From Phytophthora colocasiae (taxonomy: Eukaryota > Oomycota > Peronosporomycetes > Peronosporales > Peronosporaceae), in the NCBI GenBank assembly GCA_018806915.1, contig JAGKQI010000054.1:248001-312000 (forward strand): 64,000 nt of DNA, read 5' to 3'. The notes under the pieces were generated by a model. The model was not told the origin of the DNA. It saw nothing but the letters and a program-made list of their open reading frames with translations, and did not search any database. Position 1 is the first letter of the stretch; every line of letters begins with the position of its first letter. Made by a program: the position numbers and the translations under genes. Shown here piece by piece: positions 1 through 11,900 of the stretch.

Positions 1-3000
1 AATGAAGGCCTGAACACTCACTTCGAGGCAATGTCGCGCTTTATCAACAAGAACGTGGATACGATTACGGACGAATCGGCTCTCCCCCCTCTTGAGTGGT
101 TCAAGCCGTATTTGTGCAACCGTGCTACACCCGAGTTGCTGCAGTGCACCCAGTTCTTCGTGTCACGTGCCGAGAAAGAAAGCAGCCCCGAACTTGCCCA
201 GGCAGTTCAGCTGTTGGTGGAGCAGATGGAGGAATGGCTGAACACGAACCCTGTGAACATGCAGATCTTCAAGCCTACCCAACCGCAGCTTCGAGTTCTC
301 GATAACGGCGAGCTGGAGTATACTGAGGTGCCTCGTGAAGGTGTGGCTGACTCCATTAACTATGTCGACGAAGTTGCTCGTGGCTTGGAGTACAACGATG
401 CAATTGAGACCGGCAAGGTCGCTGGATCGGATGTCACAGCAGGTATGACCAGCGCTGTTGGATTTGAGTCGACTCTGAACGACAACGGCAGCATGAGTAG
501 TGATGAGCCGGACAGTGACGATGACGACGAGTTTGATGAGGATGAATCTGCTGTGACCGAAAAACAGACCGCTAAATCCCAGAAGGTCACACCTGCTGAG
601 GGTGCCAAGCTCAACGCTCTTCGTGACTCTTTACGTAAGCGTGCTAAACGCGAATCCGCGAAATCGCTGGTTGCACGTTCTTCCTCCCTGCGCTACGGCC
701 TAAACGAGAATCTGAAGAAGATCGTGCTTCCGCACGTGCACGTCCGCAAGCCCTCCGACGTGGACCCGACCATCCGTCTTTACGATGTTGAGTCGACCTG
801 CGTGTTGCTGTCGTGCATGCGTGAGATGGCTTCGACGGGTATCTCATTTGCTGGCAAGGTGGCGTTGCTGACGGGTTGTGGCAAGAACTCGATTGGTGCT
901 GAAATTGTGAAGGCGCTTCTGGAGGGTGGCGCTACGGTGTTTGTGACGACGAGCAGCTTCAGCATGAAGACTACTAGTCTATTCCGCGAGATCTACGAGC
1001 AGCATGGCAGCCGTGGCAGCCGTCTCATCGTGCTCCCGTTCAACCAGGCTTCGAAGGTGGACGTGCAGAACCTGGTGGCGCACATTTACAACGTGCACAA
1101 GCTAGATCTGGACTTTGTGATTCCGTTTGCGGCCTTGTCGGAGGTGGGACGCACGATCACGGATATCGACTCTCGTTCGGAGTTGGCTCACCGTATCATG
1201 CTGACGAACACGATGCGTTTGCTGGGTGAGGTTGTCACGGCGAAGAAGGCCCGTGACATCACGACTCGCCCTGCACTCGTGATCTTGCCGATGTCGCCAA
1301 ACCACGGCAACTTCGGCGGAGACGGTCTGTACGCTGAGTCGAAGCTGGGTGTGGAGAGTCTCATGGGCAAGTGGTACTCGGAGGGTTGGGATGACCAGCT
1401 CTCGGTTGTCGGTGCCATTATCGGTTGGACGCGTGGCACGGGCCTGATGTCTGGCAATAACGTTGTCGCTGCCGGCGTGGAGAAGATGGGAATGCGAACG
1501 TTCAGCACGACTGAGATGGGTTTCAACCTGAGCGCTTTGATGCATCCGAGCATCGTTGACCGTGCTGCTGAATCGCCGATTTTCGCGGACCTCACTGGTG
1601 GCATGGCCCAGGTGAGTGACCTAAAGGATCAGGTAGATGTTATTCGCGCGGACATTATGAAGAAGGCGAAGTTGCAGGCGTCCATTCACGCTGCGCTAGA
1701 GAACGACAAGAAGATGCTTGCTCTGCCTTCCAAGAACCAGTCGTCTGCTACCACCCCGAAGGCTTTCGCTCCTCGTGCGAACATGTCGAGTTACTACTGC
1801 AACTCGTTCCCGAAGCTGTCGAATGTGGCTGGTCTGTCTGCTACGACGAAGCAGGCAATGCTGCGTGGCATGCTGGATCTGCGCCAGGTGGTGGTTGTTA
1901 CTGGTTTCGGCGAGGTGAGTCCGTGGGGCAACTCGCGCACGCGTTGGGAGATGGAGTCGTACGGCGAGTTCTCGCTGGAAGGCTGCATTGAGCTTGCGTG
2001 GCTGACGGGCCGCATCGTGTTCGACAAGGGTAACTGGGTGGACGCGAAGACGAAGGAGATCGTGCCGGACCACCAGGTGAAGCCTCGCTACGAGGAAGAC
2101 ATCCTGCAGCACTCTGGTATTCGAATTGTGGAACCTGAGCTGTTCAATGGATACGACCCGAAAAACAAGATGGTGCTGCACCAGGTGGCCATCGACAAGA
2201 AGATGTCGCCGATCGAGGTGGCCGACCGCGAGGAGGCTCTGCAGTTCCGCAAGGAGCTGGGCAAGGAAAATGTGGATGTGTTCCAGAACGCGTCTGGCGC
2301 GTGGATGATTCGTCTGCGCAAGGGCTCCGTCCTGAACATTCCCCGCGCTCTCAACTTTGATCGATTCGTGGCTGGTCAGATCCCGACGGGCTGGAGCGCT
2401 GAGCGCCTGGGCTTGTCGAAGGACTTGGCTGAGTCGGTTGATCCTATTACGCTGTATGTGCTTGCGTCAACGATGGATGCATTTGTTGCAGCTGGTGTGA
2501 CTGATCCGTACGAGTTCTATCAGTACGTGCACGTCTCGGAGGTCGGCAATACGTCGGGTGGTGGCATGGGAGGCATGCGTGCATTCACGCAGATCTACAA
2601 GGACCGCCTTCTCGGCAAGCCGGCCCCTAGTGACGCTTTGCAAGAGTGCTTCATCAACACGCCTCCTGCCTGGGTGAATATGTTGCTATTGAGCTCGTCC
2701 GGTCCGATCAAGACCCCCGTCGGTGCCTGTGCCACTGCTGCTGAGTCTGTGGATATTGGTGCAGAAACGATTAAAAGTGGCAAGGCTCGCATTTGTATCG
2801 TTGGCGGATACGATGACTTCGGTGAGGAGGGAGCGTACGAATTCGCACAGATGAAGGCTACGAGTGACTCAGTAAAGGAGGCTGGCATGGGCCGTGAGCC
2901 GAAGGAGATGTGCCGTCCATGCTCGACCACGCGTGGTGGCTTTATGGAGAGTCATGGCGCTGGTATTCAGCTTCTGATGGACGCTCAACTTGCTCTGGAA

Positions 3001-4575
3001 ATGGGTCTGCCGATCTATGGTATTGTTGCGCTTACAAACACGGCAACGGACAAGAATGGTCGATCTGTGCCTGCTCCTGGTCAGGGTATTCTGACGACAG
3101 CACGAGAGGCTTCTTCGGATAACTCGAAGCCGTCGCCGCTCCTGGACGTCGAGTTCCGCCGCCGCCAATTCGACGACGAACTCGAGAGCATTGAGAAGTG
3201 GTATGCTCGCGAGAAGGCACTCATTGACGGTGACGAGTCTCGCGTGGCCTTCCTGGATGAGATGAAGCTGCGTAAGGTACAGGCTTCGCAAGCTATGTGG
3301 GGAGATAATTTCTACCACAGCCGTACCGACATTGCCCCCCTTCGTGGTGCGTTGAGCGTGTGGAACCTGGACATCGACGACGTCGGTGCTGCTAGCTTCC
3401 ACGGCACAGGTACCAAGGCCAATGACAAGAACGAGAGCGAGGTGACTCACAAGCAGATGGCCCACCTTGGTCGCTCTCCGGGCAACCCGCTGCCGGTGAT
3501 TTGCCAGAAGAACCTGACGGGCCACCCGAAGGGTGCTGCCGCTGCGTGGATGCTGAACGGTCTGCTGCAGGTGCTGAACACGGGTTTGATCCCGGGCAAC
3601 CGTCAGCTGGACAACACGTGCGAGACGCTGCGCAAGTACGATCACCTGGTGTACCCGAACCGTAGCTTCCAGACCGTGGGCGTCAAGGCCGTGATGATGA
3701 AGAGTTTCGGCTTCGGCCAGGCTGGTGGCGAGGTGCTGCTGGTGCACCCGGACTACCTGCTGTCAACGCTACCAGCTGAGGAGTTCCAGCACTACTCGGC
3801 TCGCCGTGAGCAGCGACTGATCAAGATGAACACGCACACGCAGGGTGTGCTTACTGGCAAGCAACCGCACATCCAGGTGAAGAACGAGGCACCGTACTCG
3901 TCGGCGCAAGAGAGCAACGTGTACCTGGACCCTACGGCTCGTGCTGAGTATGACGCGACGTCGAAGACGTGGCGTTTTGGCGGTGCAGACTCGCTGACTG
4001 CTGAGGAGAACCGCCGTCTGCGCGCTGAAAAGCGTGCGAAGAAGGCGAAGGCTGCTGCGGAGGCGGCTGCGGCCTCTTCAAAGAAGACTTCGGACGTGCA
4101 CCAGGCGGACTCGTCGTCGACGCTGTTGACTGCCATCAACCAAGCGGCGACGGACCTGGGCCTGGCGTCCAAGAACATGGGCATGGGCGTGGATGTGGAG
4201 CCTGTGGCCACGTTCGAGAACCTGAACGGCCGCGAGGACTTCATTCGGCGCAACTTCACGGACCAGGAGATGGCGTACTGCTACAGCGCGCCGCACCCTG
4301 CTGCTAGCTTTGCGGGCCGCTGGGCCGCTAAGGAGGCTGTGATCAAGGCCATCTCTAGCTCTTCGCCGACCGAGCCGAACCTGTGGAAGGGTGCCGGTGC
4401 TCCGCTGCGCGAGATCGAGATCTTCATGACTGCGTCGGGCGCTCCATCCGTGTTGTTGTCGGGATACCCGCTCCAGGTGTTCAACCGCTTGGGCTTGTCG
4501 AAGCTGAGTGTGTCCATCAGCCACTCGGGCGACTTCGCTGTGTCCCAGGCTGTGGCCAATTTCCAGCAGGAGTAA
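1..4575 (+). CDS. Type I fatty acid synthase, 3' part (KR-KS-PPT), upstream tandem paralog
   Basis: The frame is open from base 1 through the ATG at 31, so the true start lies outside the window. What is visible matches the last third of the complete synthase at 5954-18238 and the fungal alpha subunit. It has a linker rich in Asp/Ser, then a ketoreductase (nucleotide-binding GKVALLTGCGKNSIG, catalytic LYAESK), a ketoacyl synthase (active Cys codon at 2728 in VGACATA, then FHGTGTKAND and NLTGHPKG), and a C-terminal phosphopantetheinyl transferase (GVDVE, WAAKEA). These would reduce and condense acyl chains and prime the carrier domains in the cytosol. From about 681 to the stop it is nearly identical to the downstream copy at an exact offset of 13,663 bp. 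Upstream of 681 the two proteins share only roughly half of their residues. Whether the missing 5' part is intact cannot be seen. Confidence 0.93.
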   Translation, partial: NEGLNTHFEAMSRFINKNVDTITDESALPPLEWFKPYLCNRATPELLQCTQFFVSRAEKESSPELAQAVQLLVEQMEEWLNTNPVNMQIFKPTQPQLRVLDNGELEYTEVPREGVADSINYVDEVARGLEYNDAIETGKVAGSDVTAGMTSAVGFESTLNDNGSMSSDEPDSDDDDEFDEDESAVTEKQTAKSQKVTPAEGAKLNALRDSLRKRAKRESAKSLVARSSSLRYGLNENLKKIVLPHVHVRKPSDVDPTIRLYDVESTCVLLSCMREMASTGISFAGKVALLTGCGKNSIGAEIVKALLEGGATVFVTTSSFSMKTTSLFREIYEQHGSRGSRLIVLPFNQASKVDVQNLVAHIYNVHKLDLDFVIPFAALSEVGRTITDIDSRSELAHRIMLTNTMRLLGEVVTAKKARDITTRPALVILPMSPNHGNFGGDGLYAESKLGVESLMGKWYSEGWDDQLSVVGAIIGWTRGTGLMSGNNVVAAGVEKMGMRTFSTTEMGFNLSALMHPSIVDRAAESPIFADLTGGMAQVSDLKDQVDVIRADIMKKAKLQASIHAALENDKKMLALPSKNQSSATTPKAFAPRANMSSYYCNSFPKLSNVAGLSATTKQAMLRGMLDLRQVVVVTGFGEVSPWGNSRTRWEMESYGEFSLEGCIELAWLTGRIVFDKGNWVDAKTKEIVPDHQVKPRYEEDILQHSGIRIVEPELFNGYDPKNKMVLHQVAIDKKMSPIEVADREEALQFRKELGKENVDVFQNASGAWMIRLRKGSVLNIPRALNFDRFVAGQIPTGWSAERLGLSKDLAESVDPITLYVLASTMDAFVAAGVTDPYEFYQYVHVSEVGNTSGGGMGGMRAFTQIYKDRLLGKPAPSDALQECFINTPPAWVNMLLLSSSGPIKTPVGACATAAESVDIGAETIKSGKARICIVGGYDDFGEEGAYEFAQMKATSDSVKEAGMGREPKEMCRPCSTTRGGFMESHGAGIQLLMDAQLALEMGLPIYGIVALTNTATDKNGRSVPAPGQGILTTAREASSDNSKPSPLLDVEFRRRQFDDELESIEKWYAREKALIDGDESRVAFLDEMKLRKVQASQAMWGDNFYHSRTDIAPLRGALSVWNLDIDDVGAASFHGTGTKANDKNESEVTHKQMAHLGRSPGNPLPVICQKNLTGHPKGAAAAWMLNGLLQVLNTGLIPGNRQLDNTCETLRKYDHLVYPNRSFQTVGVKAVMMKSFGFGQAGGEVLLVHPDYLLSTLPAEEFQHYSARREQRLIKMNTHTQGVLTGKQPHIQVKNEAPYSSAQESNVYLDPTARAEYDATSKTWRFGGADSLTAEENRRLRAEKRAKKAKAAAEAAAASSKKTSDVHQADSSSTLLTAINQAATDLGLASKNMGMGVDVEPVATFENLNGREDFIRRNFTDQEMAYCYSAPHPAASFAGRWAAKEAVIKAISSSSPTEPNLWKGAGAPLREIEIFMTASGAPSVLLSGYPLQVFNRLGLSKLSVSISHSGDFAVSQAVANFQQE

Positions 4576-4666
4576 GTGCTCGTGACGTCTTCATAGTTTT
4601 GCTTTTTGCATGCTGTACATCATAATGAATTTAGCTATTTGCTCAGTAGCTGTCTTTGATACTGTA

Positions 4667-4867
4667 CAGATACCGCTGAGAAACTGGCGGATGCAATCAT
4701 CAAATACATCGTCCAAAGCGATAGGAGTAACTTATCATTTTAAAGAGGGGTGATTTCTTATTTGATGTACATACACAAGGCACCTCTGAAAATCAGTTTT
4801 CTGTACGGAAATTATACACTCTCGCAGTTGGAATGTTGACGATCCGCCAGTTTCTCAGCGGTATCTG
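4667..4867. mobile_element. 201-bp MITE with 26-bp perfect terminal inverted repeats
   Basis: The ends 4667-4692 and 4842-4867 are perfect inverted copies, starting CAGATACCGCTGAG. They are flanked by the dinucleotide TA on both sides (4665-4666 and 4868-4869). A TA target duplication with CAG-starting ends is typical of Tc1/mariner-derived non-autonomous elements. There is no coding capacity inside. It lies 91 bp after the stop of the first synthase gene, so it may form part of its 3' UTR or the spacer. Confidence 0.75.
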
Positions 4868-5890
4868 TAGTATATGAACTCCACGGACGCACCATCTACG
4901 TTGTGCGTGTTTCTTTGGATGTATTTGACTGAGGATAATACCAAACACATTCACGTAAGTACAGCACTATAAGCTTTCGTTGCTTGCCATGTCGGACGTT
5001 GCTAATGCCGACTTTCAATCACACAGTTTTCGAACTGCAACTCATAATTCCTGGTTCGCCTGAGCCAGGTAAGGCCACGATACCGTTCAATGAAGGGTGA
5101 ACGGCGTTCATACATGAACACGGAGCGAACTCCTTTACTATCGCAGAAAGCGAATATGACTCATAGCAGCCTCGTCCTTTAGCAGCAACTCCAATGCAAA
5201 ACTTACATCCCATTCGACACGGCGTTATTCAAAAGGAAGTTAGTACACAGGTGGACTGCATTTCGGACACGGGTGCAGAGACTACGCCCACACTCTCCTC
5301 TAAACCGAGATGAAGATACTCGGTGCTAATTATCGATGTTCGCTCTCGGCGCCAGGAATGGAAGGGGGGGGTCAATTTGGCACAGTTCCTAAATGACCTG
5401 TATTATGTTATTTTCCGGTAGAGTATTTAGTTCTACAAGAAGTCCAGCTGTCTGTCTAAATAAAGCCCACACTCCCGCGACGTGAGTGCTACGGCGGTCA
5501 TGGCTCCCTCGGAGCTCCCTCGATCCTCCAGCGCGCAGAAGATTCTTACAATCGACAATGCACCGTGACCCGGGCATTTACTATGCCATAGTCTATGGTG
5601 CAGCGAGAAGGCCGCCCACCCGACAGCAGAAATCTAAGCAATCCGGTCGCCCTGTCTTGCCACGGGCGTTGCCAAGGTGATCCCGCACTTGCGTGTGCGC
5701 AGTTTTCTCTCGCCGCGCGTTTGTAAAGCTCACCAACATCGGAGCTTTAGGACCAACGCCATGGCTCGACAGTACCGGCGTCACTCGATGCGGAAGACGA
5801 GCCGCCAGACGCCTGATGGGTCATTGATGTCCCTCGCCACAGTCGTTGATGACCAGTAGCTCTTGGACCCGCGGCGCGGAGCTGAAGAGA
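4868..5890. other. Intergenic spacer between tandem FAS genes
   Basis: I see no supportable gene here. Open frames are short and lack family motifs or plausible splice continuation. The spacer contains a short G run near 5367 and is otherwise unremarkable. It must hold the terminator of the first synthase and the upstream promoter of the second. Confidence 0.5.
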
Positions 5891-5904
5891 TCACAATTCA
5901 ATTT
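5891..5904 (+). promoter_or_regulatory. Oomycete initiator-like site upstream of FAS
   Basis: TCACAATTCAATTT resembles the oomycete Inr plus flanking region (TCATTYYNCAWTTT) at 11 of 14 positions. It sits about 50 bp before the ATG at 5954 and downstream of an earlier in-frame ATG at 5849. This favours 5954 as the start. Confidence 0.4.
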
Positions 5905-5953
5905 GCAGGCGCTGCATCGCTCACTTGACCTACACGTCTCCGAATTCTCCATC

Positions 5954-8900
5954 ATGACTAGTGCCCCTGCTTCAATTCAAGACATCCATGACAAAACTCG
6001 GCGGATAGTTATTACCAAAACTGGTAAACGCACTCGGAGGGTGGTGTCTACTGTTACTACTATACGAGATGCCGCGCCAGCCACTACAAGTTGCAGTACA
6101 ATCGAGACAACGGATACCGAGCTAACGAAGATGGCATCGGCACTAACTGCTGGCAAGTATACATTCATCCCCGAGTTTGGTGGTCAAGGAACTGTGTACT
6201 GGAAGGAACTGCAGAAGCTGTATGCTGCGTCCAAGGCCAGCACAACGGTCATGTTCATCGACGCTGCCGCGCAGGCGTTGCTGGAAGAGTCTAGTACAGA
6301 CAAAGCAAAGGCTTGCAGCGTCTACGAGGCGCCGATTGAATTACACAAGTGGTTGCAGAGCCTAGATGTGGGTGAGGTTCCTGGAAGCTTAAGCTTGAGT
6401 CGTGTCTTCTTCAGTATGCCGCTACTGGTGCTCACGCAGTGCGCCAACTACCTTAACTTCCTCGAAACCGCTGGTGTGACCCACGAAAGCGTAGTCAAGA
6501 ACTCCACCACCGCCGTAGGCCACAGTCAGGGCGTGGTGAGCGCCGTCATTTTCTCGGCGGCCAAAACGACCCAGGAGTTCGTCACTGTTGGCGTCTCGGT
6601 GCTGCGGTACATGTTCTGGCAGGGACTGCGCGCGCAGGAGACGTACCAGCAGCTCTTGACGCAGTACAAGCAGGATGGCAAGAAGGTCGAGAACGCTGGC
6701 CCGATGCTGGCCGTGCGGGGGCTCAAGAAGGAGCACGTTCTGAAGGCCATCGAGGTGGCCAAGCGCCGCACTAAGTCACCCGACCTTCAGCTCTCTCTTA
6801 TCAACGCGTCGGACATGATGAACGTGACCGGCTTCCCCGCGACGCTGACGCTGCTGAAGCAGGCGCTCGAGGGCCTGTTCGCCAAGCCTGATGCCAACCA
6901 GACTCGCACCCCGCACTCGCAACGGAAACCGACGGGATCGCTCTCGTTCCTGCCGCTCTCGGCTCCCTTCCACACACCGCTTCTGAACGAGGCCAAGCCG
7001 AAGCTGGTGCAGGACGTGCAGCGCGTCAAATGCACAATTAAGGGCAGCCAGCTTCAGGTGCCCGTGTACGCTACGAACGCGGAGGCCACGAACCTGCAGA
7101 CGGTGGACGACGTCGTGGATGAGCTTATCAACATGCAGTTGCTGCAGCTGGTGGACTGGACGGCGACGTGGGCGAAGATTGCCGAGCACCATTCGAATGC
7201 GACGCACATTCTGGAGTTCGGCCCCGACCTCGGTGTGGCGAAGCTGAGCAACAAGGTCGCGGAAGGCTTGGGCATGGAGGTGGTGATTGCGACTGCCAAG
7301 CACCCGGTGATGAGCACTTCGACGAAGCATGCTCCTCTTGTTGGCCTACAACAATTCATCGATGGCGCGTCGACGTTCACGCCGGTTGAAGCGACATGGG
7401 CGAAGAAGTTTGGCCCGCAGGTGACTGAGTCGGGCAAGCTTGTCAACAGATTCACGCGTGCGCTGAACAAACCGCCGGTTATGGTGGCGGGTATGACACC
7501 GACCACGAGTTTGGAGGGCATCGACCTTGTTGCCGCCGTCCAGAACGCTGGTTTCCACGGTGAGCTTGCTGCAGGTGGCCTGTCGCGCCCCAACATCTTC
7601 GAGGACGCGGTGAACGAGCTCGTGTCCAAGATCAAGCCAGGTCTCGGCATTGCGATTAATATGCTGTACCTGAACGCGAAGCAGTGGGGTTTCCAATTCC
7701 CGATGGTACTGCGCATGCGCCGCAGTGGTGTGCCTATCGAGAGCATCACGATTGGCGCTGGTATCCCGACGATGGAGCGTGCGCAGGAGATGATGTCGCA
7801 GCTGGAGAGCGTTGGTATTAAGGTGGTGTGCTTCAAACCCGGTTCGGTGGACGGTATCCATTCGGTGCTCGAGATTGCTACCGCGATGCCGAGCATAACC
7901 GTGATGATGCAGTGGACTGGTGGTCGCGCTGGTGGCCACCACAGCTTTGAGGATTTCCACCAGCCGATGGAAGAAACGTACGCCGCTATTCGTCGCGTAC
8001 CAAACGTGCTCCTGGTTGTCGGCTCTGGCTTTGGTAACTGGGAGGACTCGAAGCAGTACCTGACTGGCGAGTGGAGCCTGGCTCGGGGCCACCTGCACAA
8101 GATGCCTGCTGATGGTATCTTGATGGGCTCTCGTGTGATGGTTGCGAAGGAAGCGGCGACAGCACCCGAGGTGAAGAAGCTGCTTGTGGACACTCCTGGC
8201 ATCGAGTCGGAGCTGGAGTGGGAAACGAGCTACACGGGGACTGTGGGTGGTGTCGTTACGGTCACGTCGGAGCTCGGCGAGCCCATCCACGTGGTGGCGA
8301 ACCGCGGCGCTCTCCTGTGGAAGGAGTTCGACGACAAGTACTTCTCGATCCCGCGTGAGCAGGTTGAGCTGGCCCTGCGCCTGAACAAGAAGGACATCAT
8401 CACGCGTCTGAACGCGGACTTCCAGAAGCCGTACTTCGGCTGCAAGCGCGATGCGGAGACTGGCGAGAGCGTGGCGGCTGACCTGGAGGAGATGTCGTAC
8501 GCTGACGTGCTGACGCGCCTGATCGATTTAACGTACGTAGAGATCGAAGGTAAGCCAACCCGCTGGGTGCACGACACGTACTTCTCGCGCGTGAGCAAGT
8601 TCATCACGCGTACGGAGGAACGTTTCCGTCGCGAAAGCTCTGGCGACCTGTTCGACCAGTCAGACTTGAAGGTGAACCCGAGGGATACGGTGAGTGCGTT
8701 CATCGCGAAGTACCCGCAAACGGTGTCGACGCTGCTGTCGGTGCCAGACTGCGACTTCTTCCTGGACCTGTGCCGCACTGGTGGCAAGCCTGTGAACTTC
8801 GTGCCTGCGATCGACACGGAGTTTAAAACGTGGTTCAAGAAGGACTCGTTGTGGTACTCGGAGGACTTGGACGCAGTCCCAGGGCACGACGCGCAACGCG

Positions 8901-11900
8901 TGTTCATTCTGCAGGGACCCGTTGCCGTCCGCTACAGTACGATTGTGGACGAGCCCGTGGCGGATATCCTGAGTGGCGTTGCCACTGGCTTCGCCAACGT
9001 CGTGAAGGAATGCGGCGCGGTTGCGGTGGTGGAAGCTGCGTCGGCCAAGCAAACGGTGGTTGTCGAGGGTGTCGAAGTCACGGAGAGTGAAAACAGCGTC
9101 GAGTTGTCTATCTCTGCGGATGAGAGCGCGGTGCCGTCTGCCAGCGAGTGGCTTGATGCCCTCGCGGCGTCTGTGAGCGACAAGGACTGGCTGAGTGCGC
9201 TGATCTCGTCGACGGACGTCGTGGAGGAAAAGAAGTGGCTGTCTAACCCGGCACGCCAGCTTCTGGTGCCCCAAGCAGGTCAGAAGTACGTGATCGACGA
9301 TGCGGGTATTCGAGTATTCGATAGCTCGATCGACATTTCCGGCCCTGTGATTGAAATCACGAAGAAGGATGCGAGTATTTCGGTGGTGGTGAACGAGGTT
9401 CGCCCAGCGGTGACCGGATTGACGGCTGGCGTCGTGGCACTCGAGATGACGTTCCAGTACCACCCGGAGCTGTCTTGCTCAGTCCACGCTGAAGGTAGTG
9501 GCTTCATTGACAAGGTGAAGGCCTTCTACGCCCGCTTCTGGGTAGCGATTGAGGGCAAAGAGGAAGAGTCATGTAAGGCTGCATGTGCGGAGAGCGTGAT
9601 GTCTCCGTTCACAGCTGACTTCTCCATCACCGAGGAGGACATTGTTGCATATCGTGCTGCGCTGGGCTTGAGCACTGAGGAGATCGGTGCTCCAGCCGAC
9701 TTCTCGACGATCGTGTCGTGGCGTCCGCTGATCCAGTCGGTGTTCACGAAGGAGGTGAAGGGCAACCTGCTGGACCTTGTGCATTTGAAGCACTCGTACA
9801 AGCTGCTGTCCTCGCGCAAGGCCTCGGCCACGTTCCTGCCTGGCGACGACATCGTGAGCACGTCGAACGTTGGAAGTCTGCGCATTATCGACAGCGGTAA
9901 GATCGTGCACGGCGTAGCTATCATTTCGCGCAAAACGGTGGATGATCAGATGGTGGAGGTGCTTGAGCCTCTGGTGGAGCTGCACAGTGAGTTCTTGATC
10001 CGCGGCGTGTTCAACGACTTCGAGTCGACCTTCTCGATTGACAAGTCGACGGATGCGTTTGTTCCTCTCCGCCAGGAGGATGTCGAGATCCTAAAGGCCA
10101 AGTCGTGGCTGAAGCTTGCTGCTGGTGCCTCTGTGGACATCGGCGACCACCTGTCCTTTGAGTTGACGACGACGAAGCAGTACGCGTCGATCGGGTCGCT
10201 GAGCTCGGTGGAGGTGTCAGGCACGCTGTTCCGTGAGGAAGCGGGCTCGAACGTGGAGATCGGCTCAGTTGCGTTCAAGAGCCACGACGTGAACGAGAGT
10301 CCTGTGGTCGCGTTCTTGCGTCAGGTGCAGCCTGAAGATGCTAAGTCTGGCGGCATGTTCACGAACGGCGGCTCTCACATGTTGGAGAAGCCGTTGGAGA
10401 TCAACGTGCCGACTAATGCCCTGGCATACGCGGTGGCATCTCGCGACCTGAACCCGATTCACCGGTCTAAGTACGCGGCGATCTTGGGCCACCTTCCGAA
10501 GGGCAAGCCGATCATGCACGGTTTGTGGACTGCCACTAAGGTCCGTGACCTGGTGATCCAGAGCTTCGGTCTGGGCTTTGACAGCAACGTGGTGGATTAC
10601 GACGTGAACTTCGATGGCATGGTATACCCTGGCGACAAGCTGTTCATGCAAGCGCGCCACGTTGGCCTTGACAACGGCAAGAAGGTTCTATCTGTTGAAG
10701 TTGTGAATGCTTCTGGCGAACGTGTGGTTAGCGCTCGTGCTGTGGTGAAGCAGTCTCCGATGGCTTTCGTGTTCACGGGCCAGGGCTCTGCTGCTGTTGG
10801 CATGGGCATGGATCGATACCAGGAGTCCTCGGTTGCCCGTGAAATTTGGAACCGTGGTGACACGCACCTACGTAAAACATTTGGTTTCTCGATTTTGGAT
10901 ATGGTCCGTAAGAACCCGAGTTCTGTTACGGTGTACTTTCGGGGGAGAAGAGGACTTGCGATTCGCGACAATTATATGAATCTAACATCGGAGGATTCGA
11001 GCACCGAAAAAATCACCCCACTTCTACCTGAAATCGATGAAGATTCTGAAAGTTTTACCTTCACGGCGCCTGAGGGTTTGCTGTTTGCCACCCAGTTCAG
11101 TCAACCGGCGCTGGTACTGTTGGAAAAGGCCATGTTCTCGGAGATCGAGGCTGCTCAGCTGATTCCAGACGATGCTTACTTCGCTGGGCACTCTCTAGGC
11201 GAGTACGCCGGGTTAATCTCTTTTGCGGGGGCTTTGACGGTCGAGGCATTAATGGATCTGGTATTCCTGCGTGGCCTAATCATGCAGAAGGCTGTGAAGC
11301 GCGACGCTGAAGGCCGTTCTGACTACGGAATGGTGGCCACGAACCCCACACGTGTTGGTCCTCACTTCACTGAGGAAGTTATGTACAGTATCGTGGACGG
11401 AATTGAAGCTGCGTCGGGCAAGCTGCTGCAGGTGGTGAACTTCAACATCCAGGATCGTCAGTACGTTGTTGCTGGTGAAAATGTGAACCTCGAGACACTA
11501 TCGCTGGCGCTGTCCGCTTTCAAGGCGGTGAAGTCGACTGCTGCAGATGAAGTAGAGAAGGTCATTGCCGATTCGTTGGCTCAGGCTCGCGCCCGCAAGG
11601 AGAAATGCGATCAAAGTGGCCGTCCGTTTACGTTGGCCCGAGGTCTGGCGACGATCCCGCTGGTTGGTATTGATGTACCTTTCCACTCGCGTGAGCTGCT
11701 TGGTGGTGTACCGTCGTTCCGCGCTCTGCTGCGCACCAAGTTCGATCCACAGGTACTGGAGCGCCAGTTGCCACTTCTGGTGAACCGGTACATCCCGAAC
11801 CTGGTGGCGACTCCGTTCTCGCTTAAGCGCTCGTACTTCGAGGAGGTGTACGAGGCGACGAAGAGCCCGTACCTCGCGGAGGTTCTGGACCCGATGCAGT

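Noticed and set aside
2869..3747. 292-aa minus-strand frame
   Set aside because: It is antisense to the ketoacyl synthase domain, with low-complexity His/Val/Arg-rich composition and no homologous motif.
5849..5953. Longer N terminus of the complete synthase from ATG 5849
   Set aside because: An initiator-like site at 5891 lies downstream of this ATG and the extra 35 residues have no domain character; start 5954 is preferred, though not proven.
7054..8290. Long minus-strand frames (382 and 314 aa) inside the synthase gene
   Set aside because: They lie opposite the strongly coding enoyl reductase region and have no motifs; GC-rich codon bias creates such shadows.
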